A stretch of DNA of 11,993 nt, from positions 1 to 11,993 of the forward strand of contig SFCP01000058.1 of NCBI GenBank assembly GCA_004558535.1, given 5' to 3'. Shown in pieces: positions 5,832 to 11,993 of the stretch; position 1 is the stretch's first letter; the number at the start of each line of letters is the position of its first letter. The notes under the pieces were generated by a model. The model ran no database searches, had not been told where the DNA came from, and saw only the letters and a list, made by a program, of their open reading frames with translations. Origin of the DNA: Bacteroidales bacterium (lineage in GTDB: Bacteria; Bacteroidota; Bacteroidia; Bacteroidales; Bacteroidaceae). Both the position numbers and the translations under genes were made by a program.

Positions 5832-6794
5832 ATGGAAACACAAATCCCCTGGCAAGAAAGGCCCGCAGGCTGCACCGACGTGGTGTGGCGCTACACGGAA
5901 AATCCCGTCATCGGCCGTTACGACATCCCCTGCTCCAACAGTATTTTCAACAGCGCAGTAGTCCCCTTCGGCGAAGGGTTTGCCGGCGTGTTCCGATGCG
6001 ACGACAAGCAGGTACGCATGAACATCTTTGCCGGATTTAGCAAGGACGGCATCCATTGGGACATCGAGCACGAACCCATCCGGTTCCAGCCCGGCAACAC
6101 CCAGATGATAGACAGCGACTACAAGTACGACCCCCGTGTCACCTGGATAGAGGACCGCTACTGGATAACCTGGTGCAACGGCTACCATGGTCCCACCATC
6201 GGCATCGGCTACACCTTTGACTTCAAGACCTTCTACCAGTGCGAGAACGCCTTCCTGCCCTTCAATCGCAACGGCGTGCTCTTCCCACAGAAAATAGGCG
6301 GCCGCTACGCCATGCTGTCGCGCCCCAGCGACAACGGGCATACCCCCTTCGGCGACATCTACATCAGCTACAGCCCCGACATGAAGTACTGGGGCGAGCA
6401 CCGCTGCGTGATGAAGGTGACGCCCTTCGAGGAAAGCGCATGGCAGTGCCTCAAGATCGGCGCCGGCAGCGTGCCCTTCCTCACCGACGAGGGATGGCTG
6501 ATGTTCTACCACGGCGTCATCCGCACCTGCAACGGCTACCGCTACTCGATGGGAGCCGTCCTGCTCGACCGCGACAATCCCGAGAAAGTCCTGCTCCGAT
6601 CCAAGCAATACCTGCTGGCACCCGCTGCCCCCTACGAGCTGGCCGGCGACGTGCCCAACGTCGTCTTCCCCTGTGCAGCCCTGCGCCAGGGCGACCGCGT
6701 CACCATCTACTACGGCGCAGCCGATACCGTGGTGGGCATGGCCTTCGGACGCGTCAGCGAAATCCTGGCCTTCCTGAAAACACAGGGCGCATAG
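5832..6794 (+). CDS. GH130 family beta-mannoside phosphorylase
   Basis: GH130 enzymes act on beta-mannosides; most are inverting phosphorylases that release mannose 1-phosphate, some are hydrolases. The 320-residue product has the five-bladed propeller signature: SNSIFNSAVVPF (35-46), YDPRVTWIEDRYWITW (99-114, with D100 the likely general acid), MLSRPSDNGH (161-170), LKIGAGSVPF (207-216) and MFYHGV (224-229). R164, K208 and H227 sit where phosphate-binding residues of known GH130 phosphorylases are found, which favours phosphorolysis over the hydrolytic subgroup; this comparison is from memory. No signal peptide, so it should act in the cytoplasm. The next gene, 47 bases on, is an exported GH92 mannosidase, matching GH92/GH130 pairs for N-glycan core use in gut Bacteroides. 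Man-beta-1,4-GlcNAc or Man-beta-1,4-Glc are the best substrate guesses; specificity is not proven. Confidence 0.88.
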   Translation: METQIPWQERPAGCTDVVWRYTENPVIGRYDIPCSNSIFNSAVVPFGEGFAGVFRCDDKQVRMNIFAGFSKDGIHWDIEHEPIRFQPGNTQMIDSDYKYDPRVTWIEDRYWITWCNGYHGPTIGIGYTFDFKTFYQCENAFLPFNRNGVLFPQKIGGRYAMLSRPSDNGHTPFGDIYISYSPDMKYWGEHRCVMKVTPFEESAWQCLKIGAGSVPFLTDEGWLMFYHGVIRTCNGYRYSMGAVLLDRDNPEKVLLRSKQYLLAPAAPYELAGDVPNVVFPCAALRQGDRVTIYYGAADTVVGMAFGRVSEILAFLKTQGA

Positions 6795-6841
6795 GCCACC
6801 CCTACCCTACACCTAAAATCCACCACCTCCCACTTCCGCTT

Positions 6842-9082
6842 ATGAAAAAGCTCCTCGCCACAGTCCTGGCCTGCCTCGCTATGACAGCCACGGCGCAAAA
6901 GGCGCCCGCCGACTACGTCAACCCCTTCGTCGGCACCACCAACTTCGGCACCACCAACCCCGGCGCCGTCTGTCCCGGCGGACTGATGAGCGCCACCCCA
7001 TTCAACGTGATGGGCAGCGACCTCAACAAATACGACAAGGACAAACGCTGGTGGTCCACGCCCTACAGCGCGGACAACGTCTACCTGACCGGATTCTCCC
7101 ACGTCAACCTCAGCGGCGTCGGCTGCCCCGACATGGGCGCACTGCTGCTCATGCCGACCACCGGCGACTCGCTCGAAGTCAACTACGACCGCTATGGTTC
7201 CGTCATGAGCGCACAACAGGCCGCGCCGGGCTACTACAGCTGCTTCCTCGACAAATACGGCATCCGCACCGAGGTCACCGCCACGCCGCGCACAGCCATC
7301 CACCGCTTCACCTTCCCCAAGGGACGCGCCCACGTCCTGCTCAACCTGGGCGAAGCCCTGAGCAATGAGACCGGAGCCATGGTGCGGCGCACCGGCGAGG
7401 GCGAAGTGGAGGGCATGAAGCTCCTCGGCACCTTCTGCTACTACAACCTGCAGGGCGTCTTCCCCATCTATTTCGTCATGCGCGTAGAACGGACCGGCCT
7501 GACCCAGGGCTATTGGAAATACCAGCGACCCATGGTGGGCGACGAGGCCGACTGGGACCCCACACAGGGCACACGCAAAGTCTACAAGGAATATGCCAAG
7601 GAACTGGCCGGCGATGACGTCGGCGCATGGTTCTCGTTCGACGCAGCCGAGGGCGAACAGGTAGAAGTGCGCATCGGAGTGTCCTTCGTAAGCATCGAGG
7701 GCGCGCGCCGCAACCTTGAAGCCGAACAGGCAGGACGCCACTTCGACGAACTGCGGGCCGAATCGCGCCGCCTGTGGGACGAGGCCTTGGGAAAAATCAC
7801 CGTCGAGGGCGGCACAGAGGAACAGAAGGGCGTATTCTATACCGCCCTGTACCACCTGCTCATACACCCCAACCTACTGCAGGACACCGACGGGAAATAT
7901 CCCAAGATGGAGAGCAGCGAAATCGGCACCACCGACCACAACCGCTACACCGTATTCTCGCTCTGGGACACCTACCGCTGCACGCACCAGCTCCTGACAC
8001 TCGTCTACCCCGACCGGCAGGAGGACATGCTCCGCTCGATGATGGGCATCTACCGCGAAAGCGGCTGGTTGCCCCGATGGGAACTCTACGGCCGCGAGAC
8101 ACGCACCATGGAGGGCGACCCCGCCATCCCCGTCATCGTAGACAGCTACATGAAGGGCCTCTGTCCCTACGACGCCGAAGAGGCTTACCAAGCCATGCGC
8201 AAGGGTGCATTCACCCCGGGAGCGGAAAATCCGCTCCGACCGGACAACGACGACTACATGGAGCGCGGCTACGTGCCCCTAAGAAGCAAGTACGACAACT
8301 CCGTGAGCCACGCGCTGGAATACTACGTGGCCGACAACGCACTGGCCCTCATGGCCGAGCGACTGGGACACCACGAGGATGCACGACAACTGCGCCAGCG
8401 CACACAGGGCTACCGACAGTACTACAGCACCGAGACCGGGACACTACGCCCCCTGACCCCCGAGGGAAAATTCGTCACCCCGTTCAGCCCGCTCCAGGGA
8501 CAGAACTTCGAGGCCTGCCCGGGATTTCACGAGGGAACGGCCTGGAACTACACCTTCGCCGTGCCCTACGACGTGCCGGGCATGATCCGGATGGTGGGCG
8601 GCAAGAAGAAGTTCGTGCAGAGCCTGCAGGGCGTCTTCGACAAGGGTTTCTACGACCCCACCAACGAGCCGGACATGGTCTATCCCTACCTATTTAGCGC
8701 CGTCAAGGGCGAGGAATGGCGCACGCAGCGACTGACGCGCGACTTGCTGGCGAAGCACTTCACCACCCGCCCCGACGGACTGCCCGGCAACGAGGACACC
8801 GGCACCATGTCGGCCTGGGCCGTATTCTCCATGATGGGTATCTATCCCTACTGCCCCGGCGTGCCGGCCTACGCCATCACAGCACCCGTCTTCGACCGCG
8901 TCACCATCCACCTCGACCCGCGCTATTACGGCAAGTCCGAGCTGGTCATCACAGCGCCGGGCGCAAGCAATCCCAACGCCTATGTGCGCAGCGTGAAGTG
9001 CGGCGGAAAAGCCCTCGGCGGCTTCATCGTCGACCACGACCGCCTGGTCAGCGCCGGCACCCTCGAACTGCAAATGAAATAA
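6842..9082 (+). CDS. GH92 family exo-alpha-mannosidase, exported
   Basis: GH92 enzymes are calcium-dependent exo-acting alpha-mannosidases of Bacteroidetes that trim alpha-1,2/1,3/1,4/1,6 mannose from N-glycans or mannans. The 746-residue product begins with a signal peptide (MKKLLATVLACLAMTATA, probable cut near A18/Q19). C11 is not a good lipobox, so it is probably periplasmic or soluble rather than a lipoprotein. The N-terminal beta-sandwich starts YVNPFVGTTNFG (25-36), with GFSHVNLSGVGCPDMG at 84-99. The (alpha/alpha)6 catalytic domain holds WDTYRCTHQLLTLVYP (375-390), FHEGTAWNY (562-570, E564 the likely general acid) and GNEDTGTMSAWAVFSMMGIYP (649-669, D652 a likely base). The length is normal. 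An in-frame stretch continues upstream to 6239 but is antisense-like shadow within GH130; ATG at 6842 is set by the signal peptide. Linkage preference cannot be read from sequence. Confidence 0.95.
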   Translation: MKKLLATVLACLAMTATAQKAPADYVNPFVGTTNFGTTNPGAVCPGGLMSATPFNVMGSDLNKYDKDKRWWSTPYSADNVYLTGFSHVNLSGVGCPDMGALLLMPTTGDSLEVNYDRYGSVMSAQQAAPGYYSCFLDKYGIRTEVTATPRTAIHRFTFPKGRAHVLLNLGEALSNETGAMVRRTGEGEVEGMKLLGTFCYYNLQGVFPIYFVMRVERTGLTQGYWKYQRPMVGDEADWDPTQGTRKVYKEYAKELAGDDVGAWFSFDAAEGEQVEVRIGVSFVSIEGARRNLEAEQAGRHFDELRAESRRLWDEALGKITVEGGTEEQKGVFYTALYHLLIHPNLLQDTDGKYPKMESSEIGTTDHNRYTVFSLWDTYRCTHQLLTLVYPDRQEDMLRSMMGIYRESGWLPRWELYGRETRTMEGDPAIPVIVDSYMKGLCPYDAEEAYQAMRKGAFTPGAENPLRPDNDDYMERGYVPLRSKYDNSVSHALEYYVADNALALMAERLGHHEDARQLRQRTQGYRQYYSTETGTLRPLTPEGKFVTPFSPLQGQNFEACPGFHEGTAWNYTFAVPYDVPGMIRMVGGKKKFVQSLQGVFDKGFYDPTNEPDMVYPYLFSAVKGEEWRTQRLTRDLLAKHFTTRPDGLPGNEDTGTMSAWAVFSMMGIYPYCPGVPAYAITAPVFDRVTIHLDPRYYGKSELVITAPGASNPNAYVRSVKCGGKALGGFIVDHDRLVSAGTLELQMK

Positions 9083-9155
9083 TCGCCGGGGGCGGTGCAC
9101 CGAATGCCGGCGCGTCGCCCCCCTGCCTTGATATTAATATTAGATATACCCGACT
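9083..9155 (+). other. GH92-rhomboid gap: GC hairpin then AT-rich patch
   Basis: The arms gggggcg (9088-9094) and cgccccc (9116-9122) can pair over 7 bp around a 21-base loop just after the GH92 stop, without a T-run. A TTG at 9128-9130 and the AT-rich atattaatattagatata (9131-9148) follow. This is the sharpest AT-rich patch in the plus-strand gene run outside the 9-bp array, so an internal promoter for the rhomboid gene is plausible, but no TAnnTTTG box is seen. Confidence 0.3.
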
Positions 9156-10097
9156 GTGTACCAGAGAATACCTCCCGTCACCCGCATCCTGCTGCTGGTC
9201 AATACGATCACCTTTGTCGCCCTGCTGTTCCTCGGACCCCTGGGCGACTTGATCCTTGGCACCTGCTCGCTCTACCCCGTCCTCTACAGTTCCGGCGGCA
9301 CGCTGCATGTCAATCCCTTCTTCATGCCGCACCAGCTGCTCACCTACATGTTCCTGCACGCCAACCTGATGCACCTCTTCTTCAACATGTTCTCGCTGTG
9401 GATGTTCGGCCGCATCATCGAGGAGGTTTTCGGCTCGAAGCGCTTCCTGATCTTTTACCTCATCTGCGGCGTAGGCGCCGGCCTGTGCCAGGAAGTATGG
9501 CAGATCATCGGCGGCGTTCCACCGTACGCCGCCACAATTGGTGCCAGCGGCGCCTGCTACGGCATCCTGTTGGCCTTTGGGCTCACCTTCCCCAACGAGC
9601 GTATCATGCTCCTCATCCCGCCCATTCCCATCAAGGCGAAGTGGCTCATCATCGGCTATGTGGCACTGGAGCTCTACCTGTCGGTCAATAGCAACGGCAA
9701 CATCGCCCACATTGCCCACGTCGGCGGCATGCTCTTCGGCTGGCTGTGCATGATCGCATGGCGGATGTGGCCGCGCCGCCGCTACAGCTTCACGCGCTGG
9801 GACAACCGCGTGATGGTCGACGAAGCGCGCCCGGGATTTTTCAAACGCACATGGAGCAAGGTCAAGGGACTCTTCCGCCGCAAGCCCAAGCTACAGGTGA
9901 AGGGCGGAGCCGCATTCCGCGACCGCAACGCCGACTACGAGTACAACCTGCGCAAGAAGCAGGAAACCACCTCGGCACGACCCGACCCCGAACAGCAGGC
10001 TCGCATCGACCGCATCCTGGAAAAGGTGAAGCGCTCGGGATATGACAGCCTGACCGCCGACGAAAAGCGCGAACTCTTCCGCAGCAGCCGCAACTGA
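9156..10097 (+). CDS. Rhomboid family intramembrane serine protease
   Basis: Rhomboids cut transmembrane substrates within the membrane using a Ser-His dyad. The 313-residue product has about six hydrophobic segments (roughly 10-35, 58-84, 98-112, 125-143, 160-178, 185-205). The signature residues are present: H73 and N77 in the HLFFN block, the nucleophile S131 in GASGACYG (129-136) and H188 in AHVGGMLFG (187-195). After the membrane part comes a long basic cytoplasmic tail ending RIDRILEKVKRSGYDSLTADEKRELF, a C-terminal extension I associate with Bacteroidetes rhomboids (DUF6576-like). The start is GTG at 9156: an in-frame stop at 9141-9143 leaves no ATG before it, and MYQRIPPVTR fits the family N-terminus. 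It is followed after 30 bases by the EEP-family gene, a pairing I recall as common in this phylum. Substrates are unknown. Confidence 0.93.
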   Translation: MYQRIPPVTRILLLVNTITFVALLFLGPLGDLILGTCSLYPVLYSSGGTLHVNPFFMPHQLLTYMFLHANLMHLFFNMFSLWMFGRIIEEVFGSKRFLIFYLICGVGAGLCQEVWQIIGGVPPYAATIGASGACYGILLAFGLTFPNERIMLLIPPIPIKAKWLIIGYVALELYLSVNSNGNIAHIAHVGGMLFGWLCMIAWRMWPRRRYSFTRWDNRVMVDEARPGFFKRTWSKVKGLFRRKPKLQVKGGAAFRDRNADYEYNLRKKQETTSARPDPEQQARIDRILEKVKRSGYDSLTADEKRELFRSSRN

Positions 10098-10127
10098 CGC
10101 CTGATTTCTCATCCCTACAACCACCGC

Positions 10128-11216
10128 ATGACCCAACCTCCCGGCATCCTACAGAAAGTGACAGTCGCCATCGCCTGGATGGCGGTAGCCCTGCTGTGGA
10201 CCTGTGCCCTGGCGGTCTACATCAGTCCCGAGCACTGCCGCTGGCTGGGCGTCCTCACCCTGGGCTTTCCCTTTTTCCTGCTGGGCGTCCTGCTGGTGTG
10301 GCCCTTTGTCCTGCTCTTTGCGCGGCGCTGGTGGTGGGTGCCGCTCCTCGGACTGACCCTCTGCTTCTTCACCATCCGCACCTACTATCCCATCAACATC
10401 CCCTCCTCGCCGCCCAAAGGCTGCATCAAGGTCCTCTCCTACAACACCTGCGGATTTGCCGGGCTCAAGAAGGACAGCATGGGGCGCTACGCCGTGGCCG
10501 AATACCTGGCAGCCAGTCAGGCCGACATCATCTGCCTGCAGGAAGCGGGCTTCGCCGACAGCCAGAAATATGACAGCATCTACAAACAGCTGCACGAATC
10601 CTACCAGCACTACGACACCGTCCACATCGGCCTGAATACACTGTCCGTACTGACCAATTACCGCGTGCTGCGACACCGCGTGATCTGCCAAAACGGCCTC
10701 AACGGCGCCGCAGAATTTACCCTGCTGCCCGCATCGGGCGACACCATCCACCTCATCAACTGCCACCTCTACTCCATGCACATCAGCCCGGACGAGAGGG
10801 CTTCCTACGCCAACATGGTCACCGCCGCCGAGGGCACCGAGGACCCCGAAGCGACCTCGCGACTGCTCCTGTCAAAAATCAGCCGCGCAGCCGTCGAGCG
10901 CGCCCGGCAGGCAGACGAACTGGCCGACTACCTCAAGCAGCTCGAGGGCCGCAACGTCATCGTCTGCGGCGACTTCAACGACAGCCCCGTCTCGTACACG
11001 CACCACCGCATCGCCTCGTGCGGACTCACCGACGCATTCGTCGCCGCCGGCAACGGACTGGGCCGCTCCTTCAACCGCGACGCCATCGTCGTGCGCATCG
11101 ACAATATCCTCCACAGCAAGCACTGGAAAGCCTATCGATGCGAAGTGGACGACAGCAACAAGGACTCCGACCACTATCCCATCGCCTGCTACCTGAAGCG
11201 ACTGAAAGGAAAATAG
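10128..11216 (+). CDS. Membrane-anchored endonuclease/exonuclease/phosphatase family protein
   Basis: The 362-residue product has three predicted membrane segments (about 12-32, 41-64, 69-86) and then an EEP-fold hydrolase domain. Metal-binding and catalytic motifs are intact: LSYNTCGF (103-110, N106), ICLQEAG (135-141, E139), NCHLYS (211-216), GDFNDSPVSY (281-290, D282 and N284), RIDNILHS (323-330, D325) and SDHYPI (347-352, H349). The fold covers DNA repair nucleases, sphingomyelinases and inositol phosphatases; sequence alone does not tell which substrate is used. With the hydrophobic N-terminus the domain could face either the cytoplasm or the periplasm. It lies 30 bases after the rhomboid gene and is probably co-transcribed with it. 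The ATG at 10128 gives a typical N-terminus for this membrane-anchored group. Confidence 0.92.
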   Translation: MTQPPGILQKVTVAIAWMAVALLWTCALAVYISPEHCRWLGVLTLGFPFFLLGVLLVWPFVLLFARRWWWVPLLGLTLCFFTIRTYYPINIPSSPPKGCIKVLSYNTCGFAGLKKDSMGRYAVAEYLAASQADIICLQEAGFADSQKYDSIYKQLHESYQHYDTVHIGLNTLSVLTNYRVLRHRVICQNGLNGAAEFTLLPASGDTIHLINCHLYSMHISPDERASYANMVTAAEGTEDPEATSRLLLSKISRAAVERARQADELADYLKQLEGRNVIVCGDFNDSPVSYTHHRIASCGLTDAFVAAGNGLGRSFNRDAIVVRIDNILHSKHWKAYRCEVDDSNKDSDHYPIACYLKRLKGK

Positions 11217-11226
11217 CACCGCCCAA

Positions 11227-11280
11227 ACTATAGAAACTATAAAAACTATAGATACTATAGAAACTATAGTCACTATATCC
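11227..11280. repeat. Tandem array of six 9-bp repeats (ACTATAGAA-type)
   Basis: Six consecutive 9-base units run without gaps: actatagaa, actataaaa, actatagat, actatagaa, actatagtc, actatatcc. The array fills most of the 85-base gap between the EEP gene and the glycosyltransferase gene, ending 21 bases before the ATG at 11302. It is AT-rich inside very GC-rich surroundings. Possible roles are an operator array, a promoter spacer that varies in length, or a neutral minisatellite; nothing in the sequence decides between them. Confidence 0.9.
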
Positions 11281-11301
11281 CCCCAACCCCCCACAAACAG
11301 C

Positions 11302-11993
11302 ATGAAAGCCCAAAAGATACGCATCATCACCCCCGTCAAGGACTCCATCGCCACGACGCTCGACACCATCCGCGCCGTCATGGCCTCGAAAATCGACGTC
11401 CCCTTCACCTACATCGTCTACGATGACTTCAGCACGCCCGAAAATGCCCGCCTGCTCGACGAAGAGGCCGCGCGGCTGGGATTTCAGGTGGTCCACTTAG
11501 CCGACCTGACTGACCACCCCTCGCCCAACTACCTGTTGGTGCTCCGCACAGCACAGCGCGAGGCCCTGGCCGATGACGCCGCACTCTGTATCGTTGAAAG
11601 CGACGTCACTGTGGAGAGCCACACCCTGCAGGCACTCTACGACGGAGCCGCCGGCCAACCCGACTGCGGCATCGCCGCCGCCGTCACCGTCGACGAGAGC
11701 GGCGCCATCAACTATCCCTACCTCTATGCCAAAGGGCGCGAGGGACAGGTCTACGAGACCAAGAAGCATTGCAGCTTCTGCTGCTCCCTGCTCACGCCCG
11801 AACTCCTGCGGCGCTTCGACTTCGGCGAGCTCAATCCCGAGAAAAACTGGTACGATGTCACCATCTCACACGAAGCTGTGGCACGCGGACTCCACAACTA
11901 CCTCTTTGCCAACCTGCCCGTGCTGCACCGCCCGCACCAAAGCCGCCCCTGGAAACAACTGAAATACAAGAATCCACTGCTCTACTACTGGAA
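11302..11993 (+). CDS. Glycosyltransferase family 2-like protein (3' end beyond the window)
   Basis: ATG at 11302 opens a frame that stays open to the right edge (230 codons and two bases), so the protein is truncated by the window. The start MKAQKIRIITPVKDSIATTLDTI and IVYDDFSTPENA (38-49) resemble the nucleotide-sugar binding half of GT-A family 2 enzymes, where 'DDxS' is usual. VESDV (98-102) lies where a DxD-type metal motif is expected, with Glu in the first place. A Cys-rich patch HCSFCCSLL (156-164) and WYDVTISHEAVARG (183-196) follow. GT2 enzymes add sugars to cell-surface glycans, but donor and acceptor cannot be told here. No signal peptide, so cytoplasmic. The gene follows the EEP gene by 85 bases with the 9-bp array between them; no Shine-Dalgarno is obvious. 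The GT2 assignment is moderately sure. Confidence 0.8.
   Translation, partial: MKAQKIRIITPVKDSIATTLDTIRAVMASKIDVPFTYIVYDDFSTPENARLLDEEAARLGFQVVHLADLTDHPSPNYLLVLRTAQREALADDAALCIVESDVTVESHTLQALYDGAAGQPDCGIAAAVTVDESGAINYPYLYAKGREGQVYETKKHCSFCCSLLTPELLRRFDFGELNPEKNWYDVTISHEAVARGLHNYLFANLPVLHRPHQSRPWKQLKYKNPLLYYW

Noticed and set aside
6842..6904. GH92 as a lipoprotein through Cys11
   Set aside because: The residues before C11 (TVLA) are a poor lipobox and the hydrophobic stretch before it is too short; a standard signal peptide ending in TATA is the better fit.
6710..7867. 385-codon minus-strand frame antisense to GH92
   Set aside because: It is a shadow of the strong GH92 coding pattern and has no recognisable domain.
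11227..11280. 9-bp array considered as a CRISPR array
   Set aside because: Units are too short and contiguous with no spacers, and no cas genes are present.

Overview
The window reads as chromosomal DNA from a GC-rich member of the Bacteroidales, most likely a Prevotellaceae relative. The evidence is protein content (a DUF4294 protein, a GH92/GH130 mannose-processing pair, a rhomboid protease next to an EEP-family protein, a surface protein ending in the 'YYDLSGRRV...GIYVKNGRKV' style), weak Shine-Dalgarno sequences, and one promoter close to the Bacteroidetes TTG/TAnnTTTG type. The genus is an inference; no rRNA or taxonomic marker is present.

Layout. Bases 1-1255 hold the 3' part of a large secreted or surface protein gene, interrupted by a one-base frameshift near 610-625. 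A 56-residue acidic, Trp-containing small protein (1239-1409) overlaps its end. Bases 1410-2682 are a non-coding, AT-richer, repeat-filled island. It holds a clear plus-strand terminator at about 1553-1593, two opposed copies of a palindromic element with T-rich tails (about 1666-1811 and 2463-2615), and two direct-repeat families between them. The left palindromic element carries an inverted pair of a 10-mer identical to the Neisseria DNA uptake sequence core.

Bases 2683-4968 on the minus strand encode RNase R (rnr), with a terminator hairpin overlapping its stop codon. A divergent promoter region (about 4999-5127) separates rnr from a run of plus-strand genes: an exported DUF4294 protein, a cytoplasmic GH130 enzyme that looks like a mannoside phosphorylase, an exported GH92 alpha-mannosidase, a rhomboid protease with a Bacteroidetes-type C-terminal extension, a membrane-anchored EEP-fold hydrolase, and the first 230 codons of a glycosyltransferase-like protein running off the right edge. 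A 54-bp array of six 9-bp repeats lies just upstream of that last gene.

Functional reading. GH92 and GH130 fit a pathway in which alpha-mannose is trimmed outside the cytoplasm and a beta-mannosyl disaccharide is then phosphorolysed inside, as in N-glycan or mannan use by gut Bacteroidetes. No SusC/SusD pair is visible, so this is not a complete polysaccharide utilisation locus within the window. RNase R, DUF4294, rhomboid and EEP proteins are ordinary chromosomal genes. I see no defence system, CRISPR array, integrase, transposase, tRNA or rRNA. The least ordinary material is the repeat island at 1410-2682, the small protein at 1239-1409 and the 9-bp array at 11227-11280.
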